From assembly GCA_028023455.1 (NCBI GenBank), contig JAQFVV010012477.1:1485501-1549500 (forward strand): a stretch of DNA of 64,000 nucleotides, given 5' to 3'. Below, piece by piece: positions 36,453 to 48,807 of the stretch. The stretch is from Epiperipatus broadwayi (taxonomy: Eukaryota; Onychophora; Udeonychophora; Euonychophora; Peripatidae). The position numbers were made by a program, and so were the translations under genes. The notes beneath the pieces are model-generated. The model made no database searches. It saw only the letters and a list, made by a program, of their open reading frames with translations, and had not been told where the DNA came from. The number at the start of each line of letters is the position of its first letter. The stretch's first letter is position 1.

Positions 36453-39400
36453 CTGCAAATTACCACATAATTAACTTTGTTAACTCTGATAAAAATTATT
36501 AAATAAATTATTTTTAACTCATATAAATTACTTATTTATTTTCAAATTAAACATTATTTTATTCAATTATCTTATTTTCATTACATTTAACTCTTTTGCT
36601 TTATTCTAATCAAAAACTTTTAATATTGGAAATTTATTTGCTGCACTTTTTAAAAATACATTTTCTTTTAATAAATATTTTAAACTTTCAATATTTCATA
36701 TGCATGCTCCAAACACTCATACACATAATAATACAGTCATTACTTTGAAACAATGAAATAAATTAGTTATTGAATAACATTTAAAACCAATCAAAATTCA
36801 TACTTATCCCAGTGTGTTATACTTAATATTTTTACATTTTTAACATTCATATCTAAACTGACATTTGATAAACTATTACTTTCAAACAATTTATTTTAAA
36901 GATTAACAACTAAAAAGTTTAACAGAGTTAAATAATTATTTTATACAGTTTAAAAAAACTGTATCTATTACATTTACTTCAAACATGGAAACCGTAAATT
37001 GGCTCTTTTTAAGATTTAAAGTAACAATTTTATTCTTTCAAGCAAATATTAAACAATCTAAGTTATTTTTAAAAATAACTGATAACTAAATGGGCTGACT
37101 AAATTATTTTAATCCATAATATTGGAACATTTAATTAATATTTTCATTATAATTGTACTAATAACAATATTCAGTTATTATAATCTAAAAAAATAAATTT
37201 AATAATTTAAAACATATATTTAACCCACATGGTTAAATATTGGGTTAATATATATATATATATGTGTGTGTGACTTCACAAACATGTTTTGCATTAACTT
37301 CTTTGAATTGTTAATAGTAATATTCGGGACACATTTTTTCATATTCTTTTCATATATTTTTGTTATTGTAGCTATCATTACTATGTTATTTTTACATTAC
37401 AAAGCAAAAAATAATGTGCTGATCACTAACATGCATTAGACAGTGAATAAAATGTATTGGCTTTTAAATTCTTAGTTGAGACCAAGAAATATCATGGCTA
37501 TTTTTGTCAGTTGTAATAAAAATATCAGTTTAGTATTCTTGATGGCAGAATGTGTATGAATGATTTTTTTAAAATTAGCTATTTATAATACTGACAGATA
37601 AACTTAAACTTTGACCTGTATTTTCAAGCAGATGTAATGCCATTAAACATAGACAGCAAATAAATATTCTAAAAATCCCCTAATTTCAGAAGCTGTCATT
37701 AGATACTGATGTTATTTTTTGACCTATCTATAGTTGCTATGCCAAAGAAAAAGAATTATTGTTTTACCCCCAAGTTAAGAATGTCCATATTTTTATTTTC
37801 TAACCAATGTTGGATAACTAACTTTATTGGCTAAGGATTATTTATTTTAAAAATAATTGATTTATTTTAACATTTTGAATATTGGCTAAGAGGAGTTTTT
37901 ATTAAGTGTATATATATATAAGCAATGACTGAGTGCACTTTCAGCTAGTGAAGCTTAGTAATAGCATAAGGATAGGAAAAAAACTGAATATTATGAGAAT
38001 AAACCCAAGACTCTTAAACTGAATTTTATTCAACCTAGTTTCAAATCCATACATTATATTTGGTAGATTAATATATATATAAAAAACTGAAAGACATATT
38101 TTAACTAGCCTACTATAAAATAAATAAACCTTCATTTTTTTATATAGGAACACACACACTTATATGTAATAATTAGTAAAATGTCAGTTATATGTGTACG
38201 TAATACTGTGGAAAAAACCTAGTTTTCACACATGTGCTAGATAATTGACACATGCCCTCTCTATCAATAAATATTTTTAAACTATAGGTGGTCCATCTAC
38301 GAGTTTAATATATATCAAACCAATGTGTAATTATTAGCAAGAGAAAAAATCGTCAATACCATATTTCCTACTATTTACAAGTGTAGATAGTATTTATCAG
38401 TGATTATATATGTCAGTGTGCTGGAATCATAAAAAGAATAAAATATTGATATTTAAGTTAAATGCAACAACCAATAATACTAACTTCAAAATGAATATTT
38501 TAAATAGTTAGAAACAATAATATCATATCTGCGTTTGAGTTTATTTATTTAATGTGCTTCTAATGTGATTTAAGAATAAATAGTTAATAATAAGTTTTAA
38601 AAGTTTTTGGTAATAAAGAAAGAAAAGTGTTTCTTTTCTATGATTAATAATGGTCCAGATGTGCTTTAACAAAATGGTATTGATTAATACACATTAACCA
38701 AGCTATTGGTTTTGTTTAGCAATAGAGTTTGAACAGCATTCAAAACGCTTGTCAAATACCATCTGAACAAATGTCAGAATAACATAAAAAGCAGAAACTA
38801 CACAATACTCTGCCATTGGAAATCGAACTAAGTGCCAATGCTGATTTAAATTGATCAACAGATTTACCTTTGTCAACTTTATTTTGTGAGAAATATCTGA
38901 ATTTTGAATCTAGAATTTTTTCCCCTTTTCAAACTCTACCGTGTTTAACTAAGTATTTAAAGATCATAAATTTTGTAATTTAATTTTTACAAAAAGAATT
39001 TAAGCTTTTAATACGATCCATAAATTTTATATATATTGCTGTTTTTAAGCTTATAGATTGGAAAAAAATCATACTGATATTATTAATAAATATAAAAAGA
39101 CATATTGATAACATTAATAAAACTGAAAAAATAAAACATTATTAATAAATTTATATAAAAGAAACATCTTCATGGTTATATACTAAAATATACATTTAAA
39201 TGATGAATGTTTGACAAAAAATATAATAAATATTACTCATAGATAAATGAAAATCTGGGCAAATAAATTAGTAGATGAGTGAAAGATGGATAATTACAAA
39301 GATAACAAATTATAATGGATTGGGACACTTTTGAATATATATTTAGATAAATACATAGAGCTAGAGAAAGCCATTAAAAAAAAGAGGGTTTTTTTTTTAA

Positions 39401-39855
39401 AGTTTTTTTTTTTTTAATATTTTAGGAAAAGATTATAAACAATTAAAACACTGGATTAAAAAAAAAGACATTTAAATTTTTTTTTAAGTAACTATATTAT
39501 TTTTTCTAAACTAATTGATAATTTGCATTAAAGCATTAAATTTGAATTGTGATAAAACTAAATCAGTTTTCTATTCTAGTGCCATCTATATTAAGCTTGA
39601 ATAATTAGTTATTTTCAGATATGATTAGTATAAGTGGGACTGGAAGGAGAAAAACTGATTTTGATTTATTATATATTGGAAAAGTTATGGAATTAATAAT
39701 TTGTTTTTAAAAATAAGTTTAAGATTAAAATTTAGTAGACCAAAATAATGTCAAAGTAATTATTTTGAGCATTGCATTAAATTGCAAATACAGAAAAGTG
39801 AAAATAGAAACCATAAGCTAGAAGCTAGGCAAGTGATACTGGATTGAAAACTCTG
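36453..39855. other. AT-rich intergenic or intronic sequence
   Basis: If the exon at 36251-36452 is real, this stretch would be the intron upstream of it. No further exon was recognised. A B-box-like AGTTCGATTTCCA on the minus strand near 38820 lacks a matching A-box. An AT/TG tract lies at 37250-37270. Confidence 0.4.
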
Positions 39856-39932
39856 GCTAGGGATTATGATAGCCCCTGGCAACTATTGATTACTGTAGCA
39901 TGCACTGGGATGCAGTAATACTGTGTGGAAAA
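39856..39932. mobile_element. Degraded half copy of the 150-bp MITE
   Basis: GGGATTATGATAGCC, then CTGGCA, ATTGATTACT and TACTGTGTGGA correspond in order to the centre and right arm of the element at 12523-12672. About a quarter to a third of positions differ, and the left arm is lost. Confidence 0.55.
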
Positions 39933-41300
39933 ATCATGATGCTGTTATAATAGCTTGTCTAAGCATAAGTAAATAAATAGGTAATCATGTGATATTATAG
40001 TGTGTTAGAGAGAATATTTTTTATTTATTACTATTATTACTAGTTACCATGGGCTGGTGTGTTTTTCTTCAGTGTTTGTGTGATAGATTCTATAGCTCGA
40101 AGTCCATAAACATATCCCCAGCTATGTCAGCTTTAGTGCATAAGCTTATGAACTACCACGTAATAAACTAGTTGATAACTATTTCATTTTTACTATGTAC
40201 TGTTGAACTTCTGATGTTTGTATAAGTAAATTTTTTATATATTATACATGATTTAGACATAGAGTACAATAATAGTTTGCTATTGGTCAATAACATATAT
40301 TGCTACTATAAATTGTATGTACATATAGGACATCACTACTCCGTTGCTATTTGTAGTAAGTTCAGAACTTATGACTTCTTGAATTCAATGATGTATTACT
40401 TAATAATAAATTAAAATTAAATATGATTATTATTGGTATAATAGTATTATGTCCATTTTCAAATTTCATGCTTCTTGATAAGGGTCAAAGCTGGAAATTC
40501 ATGTGGAAATGAGGATTTAAATACAGTATCATCATGTTTTATCATAGGTTGCTTGAGTGGAAATTGTTAGGAATATCATGTTATTATGTAAACATTGTTC
40601 AGAACATGAAGTAGTAATTGATATTTTCATACATGTATTATACAATTTACCCACATGGTTATATTTTTCAATAGTTAAATGCTTTTTAATATTGAATATG
40701 ATAATATAAAAACATTTGTTTTTAAAAAAAATATTGTTTTGATATTATCAAGAGCATACTGAGTGAATGCTGCTTCTGAAGATTATTGTTTGATTCCATT
40801 ACGATTTTCATCTTTTTTATGACTGATGCAATTTATTGATAAAGTTTATGAAGAAAACATTGTAACTCTTATACAAGATTTCAAAGAAATATCAAGAGGT
40901 ATAAGGTTTTTTTTTCAATTTGTATTTTTTGCTAGTGATGAAATAAAAATGACAGATATTAAAAATAATATTGATATGCTATCAGATATTTTAATTTACA
41001 TGGTCAATAATTGACTAATAATTTCCTATATTATTATAAACATTTACAGTAAGACCAATTATTTAAGTCTGGGAATAAAAATAAATTTGATAATTATAGA
41101 ACTGGATTTATTCTTTTTTCAATTGATAAAATAATATAAATATATATTCATAAAATTGTTAAAGCATTTCAAGTCAATCATAATCTTTTAAATAAAAAAG
41201 CAATATGGATTAATAAAAAAAAGAAACATCATTATATTATTGGAGAATTTTATAATAGAATTAGTAGGATTATATATATATAGAATCTTATAATTAAATA
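39933..41300. other. AT-rich intergenic sequence
   Basis: A 62-codon plus-strand frame at 40826-41014 is lysine- and isoleucine-rich and has no recognised relative. It lies upstream of PLE tails and may be noise. Nothing else was identified. Confidence 0.35.
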
Positions 41301-41530
41301 TTAGTAAATCAATAGGCAAGCAGGCAGCAAACGTTAAGATCAGGGGAATTATAGGAAGGTTAACCTTTCTAAGTATTAGTTGATAAAGACTATCAGGATA
41401 ATCGAAAGCACTCCTAAATGATGATTATATTTTTTGTACTTTTCAAAATTTTTGATTACTGTATTTACTAATATTTAATTATAAGATTCCATATTTTGCT
41501 TTGAAGAAATACAGACATTGATTTATAATA
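41301..41530 (+). mobile_element. PLE fragment 4: 3' tail only
   Basis: It begins with the last codons of the endonuclease (AATAGGCAAGCAGGCAGCAA, encoding NRQAA in related copies) and runs through the hammerhead-like motif to the family terminus GAAATACAGACATTGATTTA. It is followed by an AC microsatellite and then by about 35 bases of the same terminus in reverse orientation (41576-41610). Confidence 0.8.
41369..41424 (+). ncRNA. Hammerhead-like ribozyme in PLE tail, U3/A8 core
   Basis: Stem I: UUAG before the core pairs with CUAA after the cleavage site. Core: UUGAUAA plus one extra A. Stem II: GACUAU with AUAAUC (one mismatch), loop CAGG. Then GAA, then AGCACU as a very short stem III, then C as the cleavage nucleotide. 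Compared with CUGANGA, position 3 is U and position 8 is A. Confidence 0.6.
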
Positions 41531-41562
41531 TAATTACACACACACACATACACACACACTTA
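41527..41562. repeat. (AC)n microsatellite
   Basis: Dinucleotide run at the 3' end of a PLE tail; a second AC run lies at 41963-41979 after the next tail. PLE 3' ends here repeatedly abut AC or AT runs. Confidence 0.9.
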
Positions 41563-41614
41563 TATATATTGTAATTCCATGTCTGTATTTCTTCAAAGCA
41601 ATATATGTAATTAT

Positions 41615-41960
41615 ATAATTGCAAAGTAGATAATAATGTTTCAACATCCGTTTTTCACAATCATAATAATTCATGTATTTATGGTTTTAACTTTAAATAC
41701 AGTAATGTTAAAATATTGCAAAATGAAAAAAATAACAACAAAAGAAAAATAAAAGAAGTTATGTTAATATACAAATACAAATATGACTTAATTAACAGGC
41801 AGGCAGCAAACGTTAAGATCACAGAATTGAGGGAAGATTAGCCTTTCAAAGTCTTAGTTGACAAAGACTACCACTGATTTATCAAAAACGCTTCTAAGTG
41901 GATAAACATTTTTTAAAAATATATCTGATTACTGCATTTATAAATATTGAATTATATAAG
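41615..41960 (+). mobile_element. PLE fragment 5: GIY-YIG C-terminus and tail
   Basis: A decayed copy whose translation includes NNSCIYGFNF, KYSNVKILQN and NRQAANVKITEL, parallel to the C-terminal endonuclease sequence at 25920-26105. The tail with the hammerhead-like motif follows. The catalytic half of the endonuclease and all of the RT are absent. Confidence 0.8.
41848..41900 (+). ncRNA. Hammerhead-like motif in PLE tail (stem II lost)
   Basis: CUUAG before UUGACAAA pairs perfectly with CUAAG after the cleavage site, the best stem I among the tail copies. Stem II (GACUACC...) no longer pairs well, and the GAA is AAA. It is informative for the family consensus but probably inactive. Confidence 0.5.
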
Positions 41961-42059
41961 TACACACACACACACACATATATATAAAGCATTTGATGTA
42001 ACTGAAGATTAACAACTAATTCACAATTTAGAAAATTGTTGAATTAGAGGTAAATTGCT

Positions 42060-43960
42060 CAAATGGTTAAAAATTTATTTAAGGAATTAAAGTATGAATC
42101 AAAAATATGAAATGAAATGATTATTATTAATATTGGGATTAAAATAAAGAATGATAAAAATGAAACTAGATAAAGTGTAAGTATAAAGAGAAGGATCATG
42201 AGAGAAATCATAAAAATGAAGAGAATAAAAAGGAATAGCATAGATATGATAGTAAAAATAATAAATTGGTAAATATATCAAAAAGTAAATTTTCAAATAA
42301 CCAGATGAGGATGTTGGAGAAAGAACCAAAATATATACCATTTAGAAATATGGACATTGATAAAAAAACAGTGGTTAGTATTGAAGCAGAAAATATTAAG
42401 AAAGAAAAAAAAATTAATATGCAATCAAAAATTAATTTTGTAATTACTATGAAGAATGAATGTATAAATAAGAATGAGTGGAAAAATAAACAAGCAATAA
42501 AAGACATCATAGAGAAAGTTAAGAATGAAAATTTAGTTATTATTCTTGAAGATAAAGGATCTAGATTTGTAATTTTACATAAAGAAGGTTATGAAGATAA
42601 AATTAGAAAGGACTTGATGACACAAGACTTTATGAAAATAGAAAAAAATCTGAGTAATTTAGTTAAGTCTAAATATATGAAAATATTACAAAGAATGAAA
42701 AAGACTATGTTGATTAATAGTAATGAATATAAGATGTTATATTCAACAGTGTTTGAGAATCCTATAGTGTTTGGAAAAATAAAAATTAACAAAGAGAATA
42801 TGTCTTTTTGATTAATGATGGATTTCGATGAATATATATTAAAAGAAATATGTGATATAATCTATAAACAAATTGCAGTAATATGGGATATGGGAAATAC
42901 TGTATAAAAAATTATGAGAAAGTAGTAAAATGTTTAAAAATGGTTAAATTAAGGAGGAATAGTAATATTGCATCATTTGATATAGGGAAAATGCATCAAA
43001 CTATGTCTAAGAAGGAAAATATTGAAACTGTGTAAGAAAGATCAAAAACAAGAAGAAAAGGTCAAAAGAATGGATAAAGATAATAGGAGAGGTATTAATA
43101 ATAATTAGTGAAACATTGTATGTAAAATATAATAATGAATATTGGAATATAGCAAAAAAATGGGTAATGTGATGTTCAGTAAGAGGGATTATGGCATCAA
43201 GTATGATAGATTAGCATGATCACAGAGTTGTTAATAAATATATTATGAAGGGGGAAATTATAAAATACTATAGATATGTAGATGATGTAATAGTAGTAGG
43301 AAATAGAAGAAACATAATGAAAGCATTTAATTAACTAAATAAAATATGTTTAATATTAAATTTACAATGGAAAATAATGAAGTAAAATATTTATATTTAT
43401 TAGTGGAAAAGGATGAGAATGGGGAAAATAATGTAAAGCATTATATAAAGTATAAAAATGTCAGGAGTATGATGCATTCGAGATCTTATTAACTTTGGTG
43501 TCAAAAATGAGAGTACTGAAAGGAATAAAAAAAAAAGATAGGCTTACATTGAATAAAAAGAAGGCAAAGGAGCAAAAGTTGCATATTTGGAAATAATATA
43601 TTGAATATGGATATAGTGGTAGGGTTATAATAAATATATTAAGGATAAGAATGGATATAAGAAAATTAGTAATATAAATGAAAAAAAGAATAAGAAATGG
43701 ATTACTATTCTATATTCAAAGGAGGATATAAAATTATGAACGATAAAAAAGAAAAATGAATAAGAATATAAGTATAGGATACAAAAATAATAAATCATTA
43801 AAAAAGTTAATAAGTAAAAAATGAGAAATGATAGGTGTGATCAGATAGGAATAGTTTGTAAAATTATGTAAAAGTGATGTATAATGGTATATATTAAATC
43901 ATTTTTTAGAGCTGAGGTTGGTTAATAGAAGATGTGCTAAGATAATATGTAGATCACTTG
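42060..43960 (+). mobile_element. Penelope-like element of a second lineage, decayed
   Basis: This differs at the protein level from the PLE at 26-29 kb but shares its order of motifs. It starts with a lysine-rich N-terminal region, then the RT core, and possibly a ruined GIY-YIG region near 43850-43930, where GIVCKIM and a WYI...RR pattern can be read in shifting frames. It contains many stops and frameshifts, so it is old. Both ends are ill-defined. Confidence 0.7.
42266..43420 (+). pseudogene. PLE reverse transcriptase (second lineage), broken
   Basis: The longest intact piece is 181 codons (42266-42811) with LVIILEDKGSRFVILHKEGY and NPIVFGKIKINKENM, the N-terminal RT blocks of PLEs (compare EDKGLWICLL and IFSNIKLHKE in the 26-kb copy). 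Downstream in other frames are SFDIGKMHQTMSKKENIE (motif A, about 42975) and YYRYVDDVIVVGN (motif C, about 43270). At least four stops and several frameshifts separate them. The protein would have acted as the element's reverse transcriptase. Confidence 0.8.
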
Positions 43961-44033
43961 ACATTTTGAATTAATGTAATATCTTGACAAGTTTCAATTT
44001 TAAACGAAAGTTACTCAGATGAAAATAAATATG

Positions 44034-45357
44034 CCTTTACCCTGCTTAGTGATGGCAATTGGTCCTCCAAAACTCATCATTAAGCAAGAATATCGTATAC
44101 AGAATACGTATTTATAATAGGGGTCTATGGAAAAAAAGTTGGTCGGTTCCAGTCGACTACATAAAATATCCACATTGGTTTTCAAGCTCAAAGATTTTTT
44201 TGATTTTTTTTATGGCAATGATGACTAAATATGGTATCTAAAAGAAAAGTTTTATATCATTAGGAAAAAAAACAACATATTTTCACTGTTTAAAAAGTAC
44301 AGTACAGCAAAAAGAAAGTGAAACTAAATTTGAATTGAAGAGTTTTTATATTCTTCCGCAGAAGTTTTTCATCGTAATAAAAAAAAAATCCATACTGAAG
44401 TGCATTTTTTTAACATTTGTATTACAGTACTGTACATTTATGTTTATTACTTATGTGAAATTATTCAAATTAAAAAACAATGTTTAATTATAAATTATTT
44501 AATTGAACATAAAGACTTATTACTGTACTCCAGAATAAGAAAAGGCTTAATGCTTATTGTAAATCAGTCAACTTTAGAAAAAAAAAATCAATTTATTTTA
44601 AAAGAAAAAAAATCTGCTCTAATTTTCTAAAACATAGCTAAGTTTATTTTTCTTACTGTATATTTTTACTAATGTAATAGTGCCCCCCCCCCCCATTCAT
44701 GTAGAAAAATTATTCATTAACACTTATTTTAAATGCAATCCATTTTTCCTTTTAAATTTTTTTCTAATTCAACATTGTCACTTTAAAATGTTGTTGTTTT
44801 TTTTGATTTGAAACCACTTGGTGTACTTTCCTGAAAGTTTGGGATGATGGTATTTTAGTTGTACTGTTTTATCATCTAATATAAGTGTTGAATGTGTAGA
44901 AAAATTAAACTTTATTTAAATAATCCAAGTCTGTACATTAAATTTAAATAAAGTTTAATTTTTCTAAAGACATTCAACACATTTATATGTATACAGTATT
45001 ATAGATTCAGTTATTATATATTTTTTAACTTTATACGTTTTATAATCAAAATACTGAATGCAGCACTAACATTGTGTTTTATGAATAAAACATTGTATGT
45101 GCTATACAATTACAGCAAAGTCATTACCTGTATACGTATTACAGTAATGTACTTTTGCTTTTGGGTAAAATAAATTTAAAATACCTATTCTCTGATGTCA
45201 TCAGTGACGCAAAATTGAAGATAACTGCCAAAAAAAAATTTAAAAACATGATCATTATAATGAATAATCGATTGTAAATCGAAGTAGTGGGTACAAATTG
45301 ATGATGATCACTATTGTGAAATATCAGTAAGTAGACAATCGCTAAAGGGGGTAAAGG
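44034..45357. mobile_element. Possible Tigger/pogo-like DNA transposon, non-autonomous
   Basis: The left end CCTTTACCCTGCTTAGTGAT and the reverse complement of the right end, CCTTTACCCCCTTTAGCGAT, match at most positions, giving imperfect terminal inverted repeats of about 20 bp. Sub-terminal sequence (ACTCATCATTAAGCAAG, TATTTATAATAGGGGT) resembles ends of pogo/Tigger-type elements as I remember them. TACAGTACTGTAC occurs inside. No transposase frame was found. A C12 homopolymer lies at 44683-44694. Confidence 0.35.
44884..44982. repeat. Short hairpin inverted repeat
   Basis: AGTGTTGAATGTGTAGAAAAA and the AT-rich run after it (44884-44921) are mirrored by 44943-44982, leaving a loop of about 20 bases. 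It lies inside the putative 44.0-45.4 kb transposon and may be a nested MITE or a structural part of it. Confidence 0.65.
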
Positions 45358-45438
45358 TGTATGTGATTAAAATATATAGTTGTCTATTAAGGATGATTAT
45401 GTTTATATATTCAATTCAGTGAGAAAGTACATACACAT

Positions 45439-45688
45439 TGTAAGCAAAAGATATAGTTCTTCAAGCCTCACAAGATCGTTTGGGACGGTGTCAATATTGT
45501 GGAAGTGAGACTATTACCAATTTAACTCAACAGTAATACATTCACCTTTTATATTTTTATATAAGTTACAAGTATGCAATACTTTAATAATAGATTCAAA
45601 TTTAGTAAAATAACAAATACATTTCTCAGAGTTATTCAATAATAATTTTTATACACTTAGTCTTATATTTTAATGGAGATCTGTTCCA
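45439..45688 (-). repeat. 3' LTR of the gag-only element
   Basis: Left-hand repeat, 3' in element orientation. It aligns with 48203-48430, with CACAAGAT/CACAAGGT and GGTGTCAA as anchors. Divergence between the LTRs is considerable. Confidence 0.6.
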
Positions 45689-45739
45689 ACTCCCATGTTT
45701 TTTCATCAAAATAAATTATCTTACTATCTTAGTATTTTA

Positions 45740-47645
45740 GTCATTATTATTTGCAGAACTTGCATTTAACCTAGCCTTCAATACATTATTAGATCCATTT
45801 TCGGATTCAGGTTTATGAAATGTTTTCTGTCCCCTGTCTTTATTATAATATGTATATTTATGTTGATTTTGCCCTTCTACTTTATGACATTTATTCCTAC
45901 AATTATTTTTTATTTTGAAAATGTATATTTATATTTGACATTAGGAGGTTAATACTTAGTCTCTTGTGATTTCTCACTTGTTTCTATTGAGTCTAGGATT
46001 TTAGTAACCTCCTCAATAGTATTACAGACTGAAGCTATTACTTTGCCCAATATGTTTTGACAGATTATGAGGTTATATAAGTACTATCTAAGATTCAGCT
46101 AAAGAGAAAGCTACTATTTTTATTTAAATTTTATGGCTTGTTTTGTAGCTGTCCTTAATAACTATGTATTTATCTCGAGAAACCTGATAACAGACATCAA
46201 CTTTGTGATATTCTCCCCAAAAACTTGTTAAGGTTAGGTGCTTATAGTCATCATAAGGGGGGGGGGGCTCTATTAATAAAGTTTGCCACCACTCTTAGTC
46301 TACATTTCATAAATGATTTCATTCAAATTACTTAATGTAAAAAGTTATTTTAGACTATGAAGGTATTCCAATGTATTCTCATCATAATCTCCTTCAAAGA
46401 TATTTATTTTAATAAACTTTAATGTAGTGGATTTTCTATATGAATCTTCTGATTGTTCAAGAATAGGTAATGAACTTGGATTATGCTTTAAAGAAGTAAC
46501 CATTAGTCATATTTCAATATGAATACAATAGATTATGTTCACTTTTTATTGTGTTAGGTACATAAAACACAGATTCATTTTTTATCATATTTCTAATCTG
46601 AGGTTCAGGAATTACTAAATTTTTCTCAGCCATAGCTTGCATCTCTTTTATTTTTTTTAAGTCATATACTTGAGAATTCATATTCATATGCTTGAATGTC
46701 TTCAAGATACATTTTCTTTCATTTTTATAATAAGGCTCTTTCCTCCATTTCTTTTTTAAAATTTTCAAACTAAGTAGAGATATTGTGTTCATGTTCACTC
46801 ATTTGTCCTGGCCATTTTTTTGAAACTTCAGAAGTTTCTTCTACTTCGTTTTGAAGTCTTTTAATATTCCCTTTACATTTAGATTGAGGTCTTGACTTTG
46901 TTTTAATTCTTTCTTAATACTATAGATGGCATTTTTATTATGAACTTGAAAGTCATCATTTGCTTTACCTCAGCTTTAGGCGCTCCTGACAGAAAGTGAT
47001 TTTACTCCCGAATATTTTATAATTTTCAACAATTTAAAAATCTTATCTCCTAACTCATGCTTAAACTTTTTTTACTGTTTGATTAGACTGATTCTATTTG
47101 TTTAATCCATTGAGTAGTTACCATTCATAGACATAGAATGAAAATCCTCTAACTTTTCTTCTAATATATCAAAATTAGTTTTTGCCTTATTTTTTACAAT
47201 CGATTAAATTTGACCTAATGTCTTCCTGCATTTGATCAGAATCTTTTTTTAGGTTCTATACAATTAATCTCAAATATTTCCAATTTATATGCTCAATTTT
47301 TCAACATCAATCCGAGCTGCATCATAGTTCGCCTTAAGATTTTTTTAAATGTCTTCAGTTAACATATTCTAGGATTTATTTATTTTACTCACAAAATTAT
47401 CTCCCATCTTCCTTTGAAATTGAACTAAATTTTCTCTCATCTCATTTTGAGATTTAAGAAACTTCTCTTGCATCTTATTTTGAGATTTATTGATTTATTT
47501 TACCGACTAAATTTTCTTGCATATTATTTTGAAATTTATGAATACTTTCTTGTATTTCTTTTAACGTAGAAAATGTGTCCTGCTTAAAATCAATTCAGGG
47601 TGCATTTTCAAACTCGTCAATTACATTTTTGTTAGTGTTTTTCAT
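45740..47645 (-). pseudogene. Gag-like gene of LTR retrotransposon, broken
   Basis: Minus-strand reading begins MKNTNKNVIDEFENA at about 47645. It continues with a coiled-coil-type region of repeated Q/N/M/E/N patterns (STLKEIQESIHKFQNNMQEN, KSQNEMRENLVQFQRKMGDN). A 94-codon clean stretch at 46514-46798 includes KKWRKEPYY and MAEKNLVIPEPQIRNMIKN. Near the 3' LTR a fragment NKCHKVEGQNQHKYT at about 45880 looks like the end of a retroviral-type zinc knuckle region. Gag packages element RNA. Several stops and frameshifts inactivate it. Family assignment beyond LTR retrotransposon is not possible. Confidence 0.5.
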
Positions 47646-48202
47646 TTTCAAAAACCAGTATTAGCAATATAACACACACATGTATATATAAATTTTATAC
47701 TAATAAGCATAAGTAAACACAAAATATCAAATTTTATTATCACATATAAATTACCTAGTTATTTTCTTACTGCCATTCACAACTCCTCTCATCTGTCTCA
47801 AACAAAGCAGCAAAGTTTTCAAAGACAACAACAATATAACATCATTAGTATATTTTACTTGTTTATTTTGAAACATAGTCTTATCATATATTAATGGATC
47901 AAGAATATTATCATGTAAGTTTGACAATATATAAAATAAATCGCTCCATTATCCTAATAGATTCCGCAATTAACATTGTCAAGGTCATGCAATACAAAAA
48001 TATTCTTCATGACTCAACAATTTAGTATAGATTATTACTTTAATAATATATCACTTGTTATGAGAAATTTATTTTTATAAATTCTAACTTGACAAAAAAA
48101 AGACAAAACTTTTATATCACCTTTTATAGCCAAAATTAACTACTGGTGAAACTTAAATTCATAACACTGCTTATCATGGCCTGAATGTTGAGATGCTAAA
48201 TT

Positions 48203-48430
48203 TGTAACCAAAGGAGAGTGATCTCTATGCCCCACAAGGTCAGTTGAGATGGTGTCAAACAAATTAACATAACTTAACAGATTTTATATTTTTGTGTAAG
48301 CTAAAATTATCCTATACTTTACTAATCTAATAAATTCAAATTTAATAAAATAATAAATAAATTTACCAAGGTTATTTAATAATAGTATTTATAATTTTAG
48401 TCTTTTTATATTTTAATGGAAATATCTGCA
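48203..48430 (-). repeat. 5' LTR of the gag-only element
   Basis: Right-hand repeat, 5' in element orientation, starting TGCAG and ending GGTTACA on the minus strand. A primer-binding site should follow toward lower coordinates, but no match to a specific tRNA was recognised. Confidence 0.6.
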
Positions 48431-48702
48431 AATATATTATTTATATTATTTCTTTCTATATGAAGTAATTAAAAGTAAATTAATCTGTATTTTAAAATAA
48501 GGCTAGAAATTTTAAATATAAAGTTGGCTAATGATTTCTCAGGGTTATACAAAATAAAAAAATTAAATGCATACATGTAAAGGTAATAATTCATTTTACT
48601 ATATGTCATTGTAAAAATTTTTTATGTACATCATCTTACCCTATATTTTGAAAATTCTGATACTATCAATAACAATAATGATATATTTAATTCAAATAGA
48701 TT

Positions 48703-48807
48703 TTTTTTCTCATGTGTCATAGCATCAGCCAGGAAGCGAACCCTGCTAACCTGGAACAACTGTTTGTAAATCAGCTGTCGCTGACCTCTCAACCACTAAT
48801 GCTTGAC
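48703..48807 (-). mobile_element. tRNA-derived SINE or tRNA retropseudogene with perfect 15-bp TSD
   Basis: A perfect 15-base direct repeat, TAATTCAAATAGATT, lies at 48688-48702 and 48808-48822. On the minus strand the inserted 105 bases begin GTCAAGCATTAGTGGTTGAG, with an A-box-like TAGTGGTTGAGAGG (48798-48785). An internal stem CAGCTG/CAGTTG follows, then the B-box GGTTCGCTTCC (48742-48732) inside a CAGG/CCTG T-stem, and an A8 tail directly before the target duplication. These are the hallmarks of L1/RTE-type retrotransposition of a tRNA-like transcript. The long region between anticodon-like and T arms suggests a Leu/Ser-type ancestor. Confidence 0.8.

Larger units (their letters stand above)
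45439..48430 (-). mobile_element. Gag-only LTR retrotransposon, ~3 kb
   Basis: Two diverged direct repeats bound the element: 45439-45688 and 48203-48430. Both begin TGTAA(G/C)CAAA on the plus strand and share CCTCACAAGATCG/CCCCACAAGGTCAG, then GGTGTCAA and TATTTTAATGGA; they end in CA. In the element's own orientation (minus) the LTRs are therefore TG...TTACA. The interior holds a decayed gag-like gene but no protease, reverse transcriptase or integrase, so it is a non-autonomous derivative. No matching target duplication was found, consistent with age. A G-run lies at 46258-46268. Confidence 0.65.

Noticed and set aside
38805-38835. B-box-like AGTTCGATTTCCA on the minus strand
   Set aside because: No A-box, T-stem or flanking duplication, so tRNA or SINE identity is not supported.
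40826-41014. 62-codon plus-strand frame near PLE tails
   Set aside because: Structured-looking but unmatched to any PLE or host protein I know; too short to support alone.
42059-42792. Minus-strand frames of 60-100 codons rich in Ile, Phe and Leu
   Set aside because: Antisense shadows of the Lys/Asn-rich PLE reverse transcriptase on the plus strand.
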